From NCBI RefSeq assembly GCF_000214355.1, contig NC_015577.1, positions 1,473,121 through 1,537,120 on the forward strand: DNA of 64,000 nucleotides. Reading direction: 5' to 3'. A model generated the notes under the pieces. It made no database searches. It was given only the letters and a program-made list of their open reading frames with translations, and was not told the origin of the DNA. Each line of letters starts with the position of its first letter. Within the stretch, counting starts at the first letter, position 1. The translations under genes were made by a program, and so were the position numbers. The stretch comes from Leadbettera azotonutricia ZAS-9. Lineage in GTDB: Bacteria > Spirochaetota > Spirochaetia > Treponematales > Breznakiellaceae. Shown here one piece after another: positions 51,782 through 61,348 of this stretch.

Positions 51782-53827
51782 ATGCCCAAAGTTAAACTTA
51801 CAGATTTAGTGCTTCGGGATGCACATCAGTCACTGCATGCTACCCGTATGACAACAGCGGACATGCTTCCGGCCTGTCCGAAACTCGATAAAATCGGTTA
51901 CTGGGCTCTGGAAGCCTGGGGCGGGGCCACTTTCGACTCCTGCATCCGCTTTTTAAATGAAGATCCCTGGGAGCGCCTGCGCAAACTCCACGCGGCTCTG
52001 CCCAATACGCCGATTATGATGCTGCTGCGGGGCCAGAACCTGCTGGGCTACCGGCACTATGCGGACGATGTGGTGGATAAGTTCGTTGAGAAGGCCGCCC
52101 AGACCGGCGTCGGCGTTTTCCGTATTTTTGACGCCTGCAACGATCCCCGCAACCTCAAGAGGGCGGCGGATGCGGCGAAAAAAACCGGCAAACATGTCCA
52201 GATGGCTATTTCCTACGCCACAACTCCCTACCATACCAAAGAAATTTATGCGGATCTTGCAAAACGGTACGCCGAATTCGGCGCTGACTCAATCTGCATA
52301 AAGGATATGTCCGGTCTTTTAAAGCCTTACGAAGCTTATGAACTGGTTAAGGCGATCAAGGCCAAGGTCAGTATCCCCGTAGAGATCCATACCCACGCAA
52401 CCACGGGCCTTTCGGTTGCGACTCTGGCAAAATCGGCCGAAGCGGGCGCGGAAATCCTCGACACGGCGATTTCGTCCATGGCTATGGGCACCAGCCACAG
52501 CCCTACCGAAACCATTGTCGAAGCTTTCAAAGGCACGGAATTTGAAACCGGCCTTGATATCAACGCCCTTCTCGACATTGCCGTTTACTTCCGCGATGTA
52601 CGCAAGAAGTACGCAAAGTTTGAGTCCAGCTTCCTCGGCGCCGATACCCGTATCCTGGTTTCCCAGGTGCCCGGTGGCATGCTTTCCAACCTGGAAAACC
52701 AGCTGAAAGAGCAGAATGCCTCGGACAAAATTGATGCGGTACTCAAGGAAATCGCCATTGTTCAGAAAGACTGCGGTTATATTCCCCTTGTTACCCCCAC
52801 AAGCCAGATTGTTGGTACCCAGGCGGTGTTCAATGTCCTCTTCGGACGCTACAAGAACCTCACCTCCGAAACTGCCGACCTGGTAACCGGCCGTTACGGC
52901 GCTCTTGCGGCCCCGGCTAACCCTGAACTGGTAAAACTGGCCCTGGCCAAGAACAACTACGACGATGTTCTTACTGTACGGCCTGCCGACAAGATCACCA
53001 ACGAATACGCCAAAATGTCCGACGAAGCAAAAGCTGCGGGCGCTGTAACCGAAGAGGATGTCCTGACCTATGCGATGTTCCCCAAGGTTGCTCCGAAATT
53101 TTTCAAAGAACGTTCCAAAGGGCCGGTGGATTCCGCCTCTTTCGCCGTTCCTGCCGCCTCAGCTTCTGCAAAGGCCGCTCCCGGCGAAGCTGCCAAATAC
53201 TCGGTCAACGTGGACGGAACCAACTACAACGTAGTGGTCGCCCCGGCCGGTTCAGTGGCTATTGCCCCGGCAGCAGGCGGAGCCTCGGTGGCTCCTGCGG
53301 CTGCCGCTCCTTCAGTGGGCAGCGTAACTATCCCCGCCCCTGTGGCAGGGACGGTAATCCGCTATGCAGTGGATAACGGCGCTGAAGTTAAACCCGGCGA
53401 CACGGTACTCATCATTGAGTCCATGAAAATGGAACTTGAGATCAAGGCCACTGATAAGGGCAAAGTTCACTTCCTGGTTGCCGCCGGAACCCAGGTTGCT
53501 TCCCAGCAGCCCGTAGCCGAAATCGGCGGGGTGGTCAGCGCAGCTCCTGCAGCAGCAGCGGCCCCTGCGCCCGCCGCAGCCCCGGCTGCCGCTCCCGCAG
53601 CATCGGCCCCCTCGGGCGGCGTGGTAATTCCCGCCCCTGTGGCAGGCACCATCATCCGCTATGCGGTGAACGAAGGCGCTTCGGTTAAGTCCGGCGACAA
53701 TGTGATCATCATCGAATCCATGAAAATGGAACTTGAGATCAAGGCTACCTCAGCCGGAAGTGTTCACTTCCTGGTTCCCACGGGAACCCAGGTTGCATCC
53801 CAGCAGCCCATTGCGGAAATTAAATAA
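51782..53827 (+). CDS. oadA: Oxaloacetate decarboxylase alpha subunit with two biotinyl domains
   Basis: A 681-residue protein. Residues 1-460 are the carboxyltransferase part (LVLRDAHQSLHATRMTTADMLP, ICIKDMSGLLKPYEAYELV, EIHTHATTG with the metal-binding His pair). After an Ala-rich linker come two biotin-carrier domains, each with ESMKMELE: the biotinylated lysines should be Lys549 and Lys648. The domains are about 70% alike and joined by a second Ala/Pro linker. Most alpha subunits carry one carrier domain. It decarboxylates oxaloacetate to pyruvate with OadB. GGAG precedes the ATG. Confidence 0.95.
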   Translation: MPKVKLTDLVLRDAHQSLHATRMTTADMLPACPKLDKIGYWALEAWGGATFDSCIRFLNEDPWERLRKLHAALPNTPIMMLLRGQNLLGYRHYADDVVDKFVEKAAQTGVGVFRIFDACNDPRNLKRAADAAKKTGKHVQMAISYATTPYHTKEIYADLAKRYAEFGADSICIKDMSGLLKPYEAYELVKAIKAKVSIPVEIHTHATTGLSVATLAKSAEAGAEILDTAISSMAMGTSHSPTETIVEAFKGTEFETGLDINALLDIAVYFRDVRKKYAKFESSFLGADTRILVSQVPGGMLSNLENQLKEQNASDKIDAVLKEIAIVQKDCGYIPLVTPTSQIVGTQAVFNVLFGRYKNLTSETADLVTGRYGALAAPANPELVKLALAKNNYDDVLTVRPADKITNEYAKMSDEAKAAGAVTEEDVLTYAMFPKVAPKFFKERSKGPVDSASFAVPAASASAKAAPGEAAKYSVNVDGTNYNVVVAPAGSVAIAPAAGGASVAPAAAAPSVGSVTIPAPVAGTVIRYAVDNGAEVKPGDTVLIIESMKMELEIKATDKGKVHFLVAAGTQVASQQPVAEIGGVVSAAPAAAAAPAPAAAPAAAPAASAPSGGVVIPAPVAGTIIRYAVNEGASVKSGDNVIIIESMKMELEIKATSAGSVHFLVPTGTQVASQQPIAEIK

Positions 53828-53836
53828 GGATATATC

Positions 53837-55243
53837 ATGTTAGAACTTAAAAAGAACCCAATGGTGGTTTTCAAAATCTGTCTGGCCCTCGTGGTTGGGC
53901 TTTTCCTCTTTACCGCCATAAACGCTTCCTTTAATCCCCGGGTTCAGGCTGCGGGTAATTCCGAACAGATAGCTGATTCAAGTTCGGAACTGCCGTCTTT
54001 CAGGAACCTGAACGGGATAATCCCCAACAGCAAGGATATTCCCCCGGTTACTTTGGGCAGTTTCCTCAAAAATATTGTGGAAGGTACCAGCATCTACGCA
54101 TTTATCAACAATGCGGCGGTAAAGGAAACTCCCTCAGGTATTCCCATCACCGTATTCGGCTGGCAGGAACTCCTCATGATAGCCGTCGGCTTCCTGGTTA
54201 TTTACCTGGGGGCGGCCAAGAATTTTGAGCCCATACTCCTCATACCCATAGGCTTCGGGATTGTGTTTGTGAACGTCCCCTTTGCCGGCATGGGCGAGGG
54301 CGAAGGTTTCCTTAACATCATCTACCATGCAGGGGTCGGCAACGAGCTGTTTCCCCTGATGATATTTATCGGTATAGGGGCCATGACCGACTTCGGCCCC
54401 CTAATTGCCAACCCCAAGACCGCTATCCTCGGCGCTGCGGCTCAGTTCGGCGTTTTTGGAACCCTCTTTTTTATATCCGTTGCCAACTATCTCCCCGGGG
54501 TTGCCTTTAACCTTAAAGAAGCTTGCGCAGTGGCGATCATCGGAGGCGCCGACGGCCCCACCACGATCTACATTGCCGCCAAGCTTGCCCCCCATCTCCT
54601 TGCGACAGTGGCGGTAGCGGCCTATTCCTATATGGCCCTGGTGCCCCTTATTCAGCCCCCCATCATGAGGGCCCTTACCACCAAGAAGGAACGGCTTATC
54701 AAAATGAAGCAGATGAGGCCCGTATCCAAAACGGAGAAAATATTTTTCCCCCTGGTGGTATTTTCCCTGGCTTTGCTTCTGATCCCTTCGGCCGCTCCCC
54801 TCATCGGCTGTCTCATGTTCGGCAACTTCATCAGGGAAATCGGCGTGGTGGACAGGCTTTCCAAAACTGCCCAGAATGAATTGATGAATATCGTATCCAT
54901 GTTCCTCTCCCTGGGCGTCGGAAGCCAGATGACTCCCGAGAAGTTCCTTAACCCCTCGTCCCTCATCATTGTGGTGATGGGTCTTGTTGCCTTTTCCGTT
55001 GCTACCGCTTCGGGACTTTTGATTGCAAAGCTGATGAACGTGTTCCTCAAAGAAAAGATCAATCCCCTTATCGGGTCCGCCGGTGTGTCCGCGGTTCCCA
55101 TGGCCGCCCGTGTTTCCAACAAGGTGGGCCTGGAGGAAGATCCCAGCAATTTTATCCTGATGCACGCCATGGGCCCCAATGTGGCCGGCGTTATCGGCAC
55201 TGCTATTGCGGCTGGCGTTATGATCGCTGTGTATGGCGGCTGA
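53837..55243 (+). CDS. oadB: Oxaloacetate decarboxylase beta subunit, sodium pump
   Basis: A 468-residue integral membrane protein with about ten helices. The family sequences [101 protein letters not shown] and [20 protein letters not shown] are present. The IGGADGP loop holds the Asp used in sodium transport. The N-terminal 90 residues, with one extra helix and a soluble stretch, are longer than usual. It starts 9 bases after oadA and uses the carboxybiotin to drive sodium export. Confidence 0.95.
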   Translation: MLELKKNPMVVFKICLALVVGLFLFTAINASFNPRVQAAGNSEQIADSSSELPSFRNLNGIIPNSKDIPPVTLGSFLKNIVEGTSIYAFINNAAVKETPSGIPITVFGWQELLMIAVGFLVIYLGAAKNFEPILLIPIGFGIVFVNVPFAGMGEGEGFLNIIYHAGVGNELFPLMIFIGIGAMTDFGPLIANPKTAILGAAAQFGVFGTLFFISVANYLPGVAFNLKEACAVAIIGGADGPTTIYIAAKLAPHLLATVAVAAYSYMALVPLIQPPIMRALTTKKERLIKMKQMRPVSKTEKIFFPLVVFSLALLLIPSAAPLIGCLMFGNFIREIGVVDRLSKTAQNELMNIVSMFLSLGVGSQMTPEKFLNPSSLIIVVMGLVAFSVATASGLLIAKLMNVFLKEKINPLIGSAGVSAVPMAARVSNKVGLEEDPSNFILMHAMGPNVAGVIGTAIAAGVMIAVYGG

Positions 55244-55276
55244 TCATTGCATGGGCATCTGATTTAGTAAGGCATC

Positions 55277-55317
55277 AAGGGGCAGCTACCGCAATGAAGG
55301 TAGGTGCCCCTTTCTAT
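55277..55317 (+). terminator. Intrinsic terminator of the oad operon
   Basis: AAGGGGCA (55277-55284) pairs with TGCCCCTT (55305-55312); inside, CTACC pairs with GGTAG around a short loop, with one mismatch between the stems. TTCTATTT follows. It lies between oadB and the histidine kinase gene. Confidence 0.8.
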
Positions 55318-55336
55318 TTAAAAAGGAGCGGACTTC

Positions 55337-57970
55337 GTGGCGGACGAGTATAAACCCAGCTCTGCAAGAATGGCGGAACTGCTTAAGGGCGAAAAATACC
55401 TGCGGCTGCTGCTCGAAAGCAGCCCTGAAATTATACTTCTGCTGGATGAGAATGGCCGTATTGCCTACTGTACTGACGCGTTGTTGCGTCTGGCAGGTAT
55501 CTCCGGTTTTGCGGAAATCAGCGGCAAGCCCTTTCAGCATCTGTACAGGATGTTTGGGGACGAGGAATTTGTCCGGCAGGCTGTCCTCCGCTTTGAGAAG
55601 GTCAAGGTTGGGCACAAAACCGTGGCGAAGGATATCAGCATCGACTTTTCCGGCAAGGGCGAAAACCGTATGTACACAGTGCAGACCGCTCCCATGCTGG
55701 ATGAAAATGGCAGCTTTGACGGCGTGTTGGCCATGTACTACGATACCACGGATTTGCGCAATGCTGAGGCTGATCTGCGCACCCATATACTCCTGGACGC
55801 AACGCCCCTTGCCAGCACTTTTTGGGATGATACCGGAAATATGCTGGACTGCAACGAAGAAGCCCTGCGCATGTTCGGTGTCTCAAATAAATCTGAATAT
55901 TTAAACCATTTGCTGGATTTAAGCCCTGAATATCAGCCCGATGGTTCCCTGAGCCGGGTGAAAATGGCTGCCCAGGACAAAGAAGTCATGGAAAGCGGCT
56001 ATCTGCGGACGGAGTGGATGCACCGTACCCTCTCCGGCGAACCCCTCCCGGTGGAGGTGACACTGGTACGGGTGCCCTGGAAAGACAGCTACGGCCTTGC
56101 TACCTATTGCCGGGATTTGCGGAAAATCAAAGCCACAGAGCAAAAGGTCAGGGATGCGGACGAGCGGAGCCGGGAGTTGGAAATCCAGACCCGGGCTGCC
56201 CAGGTGGCTTCCAAGGCAAAGAGCCAATTTCTCGCTTCCATGAGCCACGAGATACGCACACCCATGAACGCCATCATCGGCATGAGCGATTTAATGCCGA
56301 CAGAAAACCTTGACAAGACCCAGATTGGCTATCTGGACGACATAAAAAAAATGTCCCGGGCCCTGCTGCATATCATCAATGACATTCTGGATTTTTCAAA
56401 AATCGAAGCAGGAAAAATGGAGCTTGTCCCGGTGCATTACAACCTTATGGAACTGTACGACAATATCTGCTCCATGGGCCGTTTTTTGGCAGAGAGCAAG
56501 GAATTGGAATTCCGCTGTTCATTTGACCCGGATGTGCCCCATGTGATTTTCGGTGATGATACCCGGCTCAGGCAGATAATTACCAATCTTGTAAATAATG
56601 CCATTAAATATACCCGCAAAGGTTTTGTGGAGTTTCAGGTGCAATTGACCGCCAAGGGCGGCAGCAACCGCCTGGCCTTTCTTGTGCGGGATTCGGGCAT
56701 AGGCATCAAGGAGGAGAATTTTTCCAGGCTGTTCAAGTCTTTCGAGCAGGTGGACATGGAGAAGAACCGGGGCATCGTCGGCACAGGGCTGGGGCTTTCC
56801 ATCACCCGTAACCTGGTGTCCCTGATGGAGGGGGAAATCACTGTGGAGAGCGAATATGGGAAAGGCTCCGTGTTCACCGTGCTGCTTCCCTTTGTGGAAG
56901 GGGACTCCGGGAAAATTGAAAACCCAGGGATCGCTGCTTTTTCCATTGAGGCGAAAGGCGCCCGGGTGCTGGTTGTGGATGACAACAAAATCAACCTCAA
57001 AGTCGCAGTGGCTTATCTTACCCGGCATAACATCCAGGCAGATACGGCCGCGGGCGGAGCGGCAGCCATAGAAATGCTCATGGCCCAGCCCTACGATCTT
57101 GTGTTCATGGATCACATGATGCCGGATATGGACGGCGTGGAAGCGTCTCGCCTCATCCGCGCCATGGGCGGGTTTTTTGCAACCCTGCCGATTATTGCGC
57201 TAAGCGCCAATGCCGTTGCAGGGGCCCGTGCTTTTTTTATTGACGCAGGCATGAACGACTTCATCTCCAAGCCCATTGATCCTGGGGCCCTCAACGCTAT
57301 GCTGCTCAAATGGCTGCCGCCGGAAAAAGTAAGTGTTACGGAAAAGCCTGTGGAGAAGAAAATCGAGGCTCAAAACGATGCAGTGCTGGACATAAAGGCA
57401 GGGCTTCACTATGCTGAAGATGAATCTGTTTACTGCCAGCTCCTGGCGGATTTTAAGGCAGGCCATGACAAGGACGATGAAAAAATCGCAGCTTTGCTTG
57501 AAGCCGGGGACTTTGCGTCAGCCCATCGGGTGGCGCACACCCTGAAAAGCACAGCGGCTTTTATCGGAGCTGAACGGCTTCGGAAAACCGCTGCCGCTGT
57601 GGAGGCGGAACTTGCAGAGGGGAGCCACAAACGGGCTGCCGTGCTTTTGGATGCGCTGCGAACGGAATTTTCTGCCTTGCGGGCGGAGCTGCGAGCCCAT
57701 GAATCGGATTGCCCGCCGCCGGTCCCGGAGCGGGAAGCGGGGAAACTGAACAAGCTGGCTGCCCTTGATTTGGCGGAACGCCTTGCGCCGCTTTTGGAGG
57801 CGGGAAATGCCGGCAGCCTTGGCCTGATTGGGGAAATCAAGGAAACCCTTGCGCCCCTGGGACCGCAAGCCTTCCGGCTTGCAGAGCAAATGGAGGATTT
57901 CTCCTTTGCCGATGCACTGGATACCCTGGACAGCCTCAAACAAGCTGTGCTGAGCCGGGGCGAGATATAA
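55337..57970 (+). CDS. Hybrid sensor histidine kinase (PAS-PAS-HisKA-HATPase-REC-HPt)
   Basis: An 877-residue cytoplasmic hybrid kinase starting at GTG with AAGGAG upstream. Two PAS-like domains (residues 20-135 and 150-260) precede the HisKA box SMSHEIRTPMNAIIGMSDLM with His304. The ATP domain shows NLVNNAIKYT, RDSGIGIKEENF and GTGLGLSI. The receiver (about 540-660) has phospho-Asp592 in LVFMDHMMPDMDG, and the HPt domain has His734 in AHTLKSTAAF. No membrane helix is seen. The full relay within one protein likely passes phosphate to the diguanylate cyclase regulator encoded 13 bases downstream. Confidence 0.93.
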   Translation: MADEYKPSSARMAELLKGEKYLRLLLESSPEIILLLDENGRIAYCTDALLRLAGISGFAEISGKPFQHLYRMFGDEEFVRQAVLRFEKVKVGHKTVAKDISIDFSGKGENRMYTVQTAPMLDENGSFDGVLAMYYDTTDLRNAEADLRTHILLDATPLASTFWDDTGNMLDCNEEALRMFGVSNKSEYLNHLLDLSPEYQPDGSLSRVKMAAQDKEVMESGYLRTEWMHRTLSGEPLPVEVTLVRVPWKDSYGLATYCRDLRKIKATEQKVRDADERSRELEIQTRAAQVASKAKSQFLASMSHEIRTPMNAIIGMSDLMPTENLDKTQIGYLDDIKKMSRALLHIINDILDFSKIEAGKMELVPVHYNLMELYDNICSMGRFLAESKELEFRCSFDPDVPHVIFGDDTRLRQIITNLVNNAIKYTRKGFVEFQVQLTAKGGSNRLAFLVRDSGIGIKEENFSRLFKSFEQVDMEKNRGIVGTGLGLSITRNLVSLMEGEITVESEYGKGSVFTVLLPFVEGDSGKIENPGIAAFSIEAKGARVLVVDDNKINLKVAVAYLTRHNIQADTAAGGAAAIEMLMAQPYDLVFMDHMMPDMDGVEASRLIRAMGGFFATLPIIALSANAVAGARAFFIDAGMNDFISKPIDPGALNAMLLKWLPPEKVSVTEKPVEKKIEAQNDAVLDIKAGLHYAEDESVYCQLLADFKAGHDKDDEKIAALLEAGDFASAHRVAHTLKSTAAFIGAERLRKTAAAVEAELAEGSHKRAAVLLDALRTEFSALRAELRAHESDCPPPVPEREAGKLNKLAALDLAERLAPLLEAGNAGSLGLIGEIKETLAPLGPQAFRLAEQMEDFSFADALDTLDSLKQAVLSRGEI

Positions 57971-57983
57971 GGGGGATGAGGGT

Positions 57984-58889
57984 ATGGAATCCAGCAAGAA
58001 GTACAGCGTGTTGATTGTGGACGATGAAAAGTCGGATCTGATGCTGCTCAACCGGGTTTTGTCGCCGGAGTATACGGTTTTCACGGCGAAATCCGGCACA
58101 GAGGCCCTGAGCCGCACGGAGCGTGACAAGCCTGATCTCATCCTGCTGGATATTATAATGCCCGACATAAGCGGCTTTGATGTGCTTGTGCAGCTTAAAG
58201 AGGCCCCTGCTACCCGCAATATCCCTGTCATCATTATTACCGGGCTGACCAGCGAGGATGACGAGGAAAAGGGCTTGTTTTTGGGCGCGGTGGATTATAT
58301 CGCCAAGCCTTTTAAAAACGCCATTGTCCGGGCCAGGGTGAGCACGCACCTGCAAATCCTCCACCATATTCGTACCATTGAACATCTGGGGCTCATTGAC
58401 CCCCTGACAGACATCCCCAACCGGCGGAGTTTTGACGACCGCATGGCCATGGAATGGCGCAGGGCCATACGGGAAAAGCTGCCCATCTCCTTTTTAATGA
58501 TGGATGTGGATAAATTCAAAACCTATAACGATACCTATGGGCATCCCCAGGGGGATGTTTTATTGCAGACCCTTGCCCGCATATTCGCGGGGGCTGCCCG
58601 CCGCCCCTCGGATTTGGCTGCCCGTCTGGGGGGCGAAGAATTCGGCGTGCTGCTGTCAAACACCAGCGCGGAAAACGCCAAAGCCATTGCGGAAAGAATT
58701 CGCGCGGAGGTGGAGGCTATGCGTGTACCTACAGTAGATGGCAAAACCATTACCACTGCCACCATTAGTATTGGGGCAACTACCTGTTTCCCCGCGGACG
58801 GCGATAATTCCAAAGATTTTATCTCCAAGGCTGACGAGAATTTATACAGCGCCAAGACCAACGGGCGGAACCGGGTTGTTGGTGATTGA
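57984..58889 (+). CDS. Response regulator with GGDEF domain (diguanylate cyclase)
   Basis: A 301-residue protein. The receiver domain has phospho-Asp56 in LILLDIIMPDISG. The cyclase domain shows LGLIDPLTDIPNRRSFDDRM, FLMMDVDKFKTYNDTYGH, the active motif GGEEF (residues 216-220) and an RPSD inhibitory site five residues before it. It synthesises cyclic-di-GMP when phosphorylated, with product feedback through the RxxD site. It follows the hybrid kinase by 13 bases and overlaps the next gene by 8, so the kinase is its likely input. Confidence 0.94.
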   Translation: MESSKKYSVLIVDDEKSDLMLLNRVLSPEYTVFTAKSGTEALSRTERDKPDLILLDIIMPDISGFDVLVQLKEAPATRNIPVIIITGLTSEDDEEKGLFLGAVDYIAKPFKNAIVRARVSTHLQILHHIRTIEHLGLIDPLTDIPNRRSFDDRMAMEWRRAIREKLPISFLMMDVDKFKTYNDTYGHPQGDVLLQTLARIFAGAARRPSDLAARLGGEEFGVLLSNTSAENAKAIAERIRAEVEAMRVPTVDGKTITTATISIGATTCFPADGDNSKDFISKADENLYSAKTNGRNRVVGD

Positions 58890-60183
58890 TAATTGCAGGC
58901 CCATTGTGCCTTTTCTCTTGTTGTCTCTTATCCTCCTGGCAAGCCCTGCCTTTGCCCAGGATAATCCGGGCAGTGAAAAAACCCCTGGCGATTCCCTGGT
59001 GATAAAGTTTGCTGTCATGGGTCCGGGGGATGAACTTTACTTTTGGTGGGGCCACATAGGCATCATCATAGAAGATTATAAGACCAACCGGTCGCGCTTT
59101 TACGACTGGGGGGTATTCTCCTTTGAGAACACCAACTTCTATTCCAATTTCGCCATGGGCCGCCTTATCTATGCCTGCGCTGCTTCTTCGCCAAGCTGGA
59201 ATTTGCAGAACTATATAGAGAACAACAGGGATATTACTATCTATACCCTGGATCTTCCAGCGGATAAAAAAGAGCAAGTCCGCGAATTTGCCGAGTGGAG
59301 CATACTCCCGGAAAACAAGGATTATTTCTACCACCACTTTAAGGATAACTGCGCAACCCGGGTGCGGGATATTTTTGACATGGCTACTGACGGCGCTTTC
59401 AAAGCCCGTTATGGCGATGCACCGGGGCGTTACACATTGCGCCAGCACGTGAGGCGTCATACCTGGTTTAATCCTTTCTTTGACTGGTTCCTTAATTTTT
59501 TGATGGGCAGGAATATAGACCAGCCCATGACCATTTGGGAAGAAATGTTCCTACCTGCCGAGATTGGGGCGCATGCAGCGGAATTTTCCTACACCGGCTC
59601 TGACGGCATAGAGCGCAAATTTGTCAGCTCCGTAGAGAAGCTCAATACCGCCGTGGGCCGCCCCGCAGTGCTGGATGTGCCCAGGCTTCAATGGCCCCGG
59701 GAACTTGTTTTCGGCTGTGTCCTGGCCCTTGTCCTGGGGGTTCTCCTCTTTTTCAAAAACCGGGAGAATCAGGTTGCGTCAATAATCTGGACTGGCCTGC
59801 AGGGAGCATTGGGACTCTTTTTTGGCATTTCAGGGCTGGTGCTTTTTTTTATGACCTTCTTCACCAATCATGATTATACCTTTCACAACCTCAACGTCCT
59901 TTATATCAACCCCTTGCTCATTGCGGCTGTGGTCTTTGGGGTGCTATGCATTAAGGCGTCTGACGATCTGGAAAAGCACAAGTGGAATATAGCGATCAAG
60001 GCGGTTTGGTCCTATGTTTTTGTTTTTGGGATTGTCGTCTTATTGCTCAGGCTTATACCCGGCCTCCGCCAGATGAACCTTGTTACCCTGGCCATGGTTC
60101 TGCCCTTTGCAGCGGTCCTTAGTTTCCTGCCTGACCTCCTGGTGCATATACGCAGGGAATACCTCTGGCGCTGGCTCAACTAA
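58882..60183 (+). CDS. Exported Lnb/DUF4105-like protein with C-terminal membrane helices
   Basis: About 433 residues. A signal peptide (FLLLSLILLASPAFAQ) is followed by the DUF4105 / Lnb N-terminal domain: VMGPGDELYFWWGHIGIII with the active His and KDNCATRVRDIFD with the active Cys, as in NlpC/P60-like amidases. Residues 315-430 form about four membrane helices. The start is uncertain: GTG 58882 overlaps the upstream stop, GTG 58906 is an alternative. It probably cleaves a lipid or peptide bond in the envelope; coupling to the cyclic-di-GMP genes is by position only. Confidence 0.78.
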   Translation: MIDNCRPIVPFLLLSLILLASPAFAQDNPGSEKTPGDSLVIKFAVMGPGDELYFWWGHIGIIIEDYKTNRSRFYDWGVFSFENTNFYSNFAMGRLIYACAASSPSWNLQNYIENNRDITIYTLDLPADKKEQVREFAEWSILPENKDYFYHHFKDNCATRVRDIFDMATDGAFKARYGDAPGRYTLRQHVRRHTWFNPFFDWFLNFLMGRNIDQPMTIWEEMFLPAEIGAHAAEFSYTGSDGIERKFVSSVEKLNTAVGRPAVLDVPRLQWPRELVFGCVLALVLGVLLFFKNRENQVASIIWTGLQGALGLFFGISGLVLFFMTFFTNHDYTFHNLNVLYINPLLIAAVVFGVLCIKASDDLEKHKWNIAIKAVWSYVFVFGIVVLLLRLIPGLRQMNLVTLAMVLPFAAVLSFLPDLLVHIRREYLWRWLN

Positions 60184-60195
60184 GGGCTTCAATGC

Positions 60196-61044
60196 ATGGC
60201 CGAATTACGCAAACCTGACTGGATACGGGTGCGCCTGCCTGCTGGGGATACCTGGCGCTCGGTGCGGCAAAGCCTGGAAAAGCATCGCCTCCGCACAGTC
60301 TGCGACGAGGCTCAATGCCCCAATAAGGGGGAGTGCTGGGGCCAGGGTACTGCCACCTTTATGATCATGGGTGAGGACTGCACCCGGTCCTGCCGTTTCT
60401 GCGCGGTAAAGACGGCAAAAGAAGGGAATCCTCTCAGGCCCGATGAAGGAGAGGCCCTTGCCGCATCAGCAAAAGAATTAAGCCTCAAATACCTGGTGCT
60501 TACTTCTGTGGATAGGGACGATTTGGCCGACCGGGGCTCGGGGCATTTCGTCTCCTGCATTAAAACAATTAAAGAAGAAATCCCCGGCATTAAAATAGAG
60601 GTCCTCATCCCCGATTATAACGAGGCTGAACTCGCCGCTATTGCCCTGTTTCCTCCGGATGTGCTGGCCCATAATGTGGAGACTGTGCGTTCCCTTCAGC
60701 ACATCAGGGATGTCAGGGCCGGTTTTGACAAAAGCCTTGAAACCCTGAAGGCAGCTAAACGTTTAGGTTTTAGCCTTACCAAGTCAAGCCTGCTTATGGG
60801 GCTTGGTGAAAAACCTGAAGAGGTTTTTTCCGCCATGGACGAATTGCGGGAAGCCGGGGTGGATATTCTGGTCATGGGCCAATACTTGAGGCCATCTCCC
60901 AAACAGATACCGGTAATTGAGTATGTTAGCCCTGAGCAGTTTGCCCTTTATGCTGAAGAAGCCCTGAAACGCGGGTTTAAATCGGTGGTTTCTTCTCCCC
61001 TTGCACGGACAAGTTACCATGCCAGGGAAGCTCATGAAAGTTGA
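60196..61044 (+). CDS. lipA: Lipoyl synthase
   Basis: A 282-residue radical SAM enzyme that inserts two sulfurs into octanoyl groups on carrier proteins. The auxiliary cluster Cys are Cys36, Cys41 and Cys47 (C-x4-C-x5-C) and the SAM cluster Cys are Cys62, Cys66 and Cys69 (CTRSCRFC). The C-terminal RTSYHA keeps the Ser that ligates the auxiliary cluster. It overlaps the next gene by 11 bases. Together with a ligase this gives both lipoate synthesis and scavenging. Confidence 0.97.
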   Translation: MAELRKPDWIRVRLPAGDTWRSVRQSLEKHRLRTVCDEAQCPNKGECWGQGTATFMIMGEDCTRSCRFCAVKTAKEGNPLRPDEGEALAASAKELSLKYLVLTSVDRDDLADRGSGHFVSCIKTIKEEIPGIKIEVLIPDYNEAELAAIALFPPDVLAHNVETVRSLQHIRDVRAGFDKSLETLKAAKRLGFSLTKSSLLMGLGEKPEEVFSAMDELREAGVDILVMGQYLRPSPKQIPVIEYVSPEQFALYAEEALKRGFKSVVSSPLARTSYHAREAHES

Positions 61045-61348
61045 AGCCCTGGGCAAACCTCCAGGCTGCAAGCTTATCAGAATAAGCGCCGAAGTTTCCG
61101 GCGGGCTTATCAATTCCATAGAGATACGGGGTGATTTTTTTGCCAGCCCCGAAGAATCTTTTGAAGAAGTTGAAAAGGCTTTATCCGGAACAGCGGTACA
61201 CGATCTTGCCCCTGCATTTGATACCCTCCTCACTGAAAAAGGCATAGAAAGTTTTGGTGTTTCAGGCAGGGGCCTCGCGGAAGTGCTGTCTCAGGCGCTG
61301 GCGGCAAAAGAAAGCTCCCCTGAAGCTCAGGATGAAAAAAATGGCTGA
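61034..61348 (+). CDS. Lipoate-ligase accessory domain protein
   Basis: A 104-residue protein resembling the C-terminal accessory domain of lipoate-protein ligase A (EVSGGLINSIEIRGDFFASPEESFEEVEKALSGT). It has no catalytic domain. It starts inside the lipA gene, with GGGAAG before the ATG, and overlaps the ligase gene downstream by 8 bases. In some bacteria and archaea this domain is a separate subunit (LplB) needed for lipoate activation. Here it comes before, not after, the catalytic gene. Confidence 0.85.
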   Translation: MKVEALGKPPGCKLIRISAEVSGGLINSIEIRGDFFASPEESFEEVEKALSGTAVHDLAPAFDTLLTEKGIESFGVSGRGLAEVLSQALAAKESSPEAQDEKNG

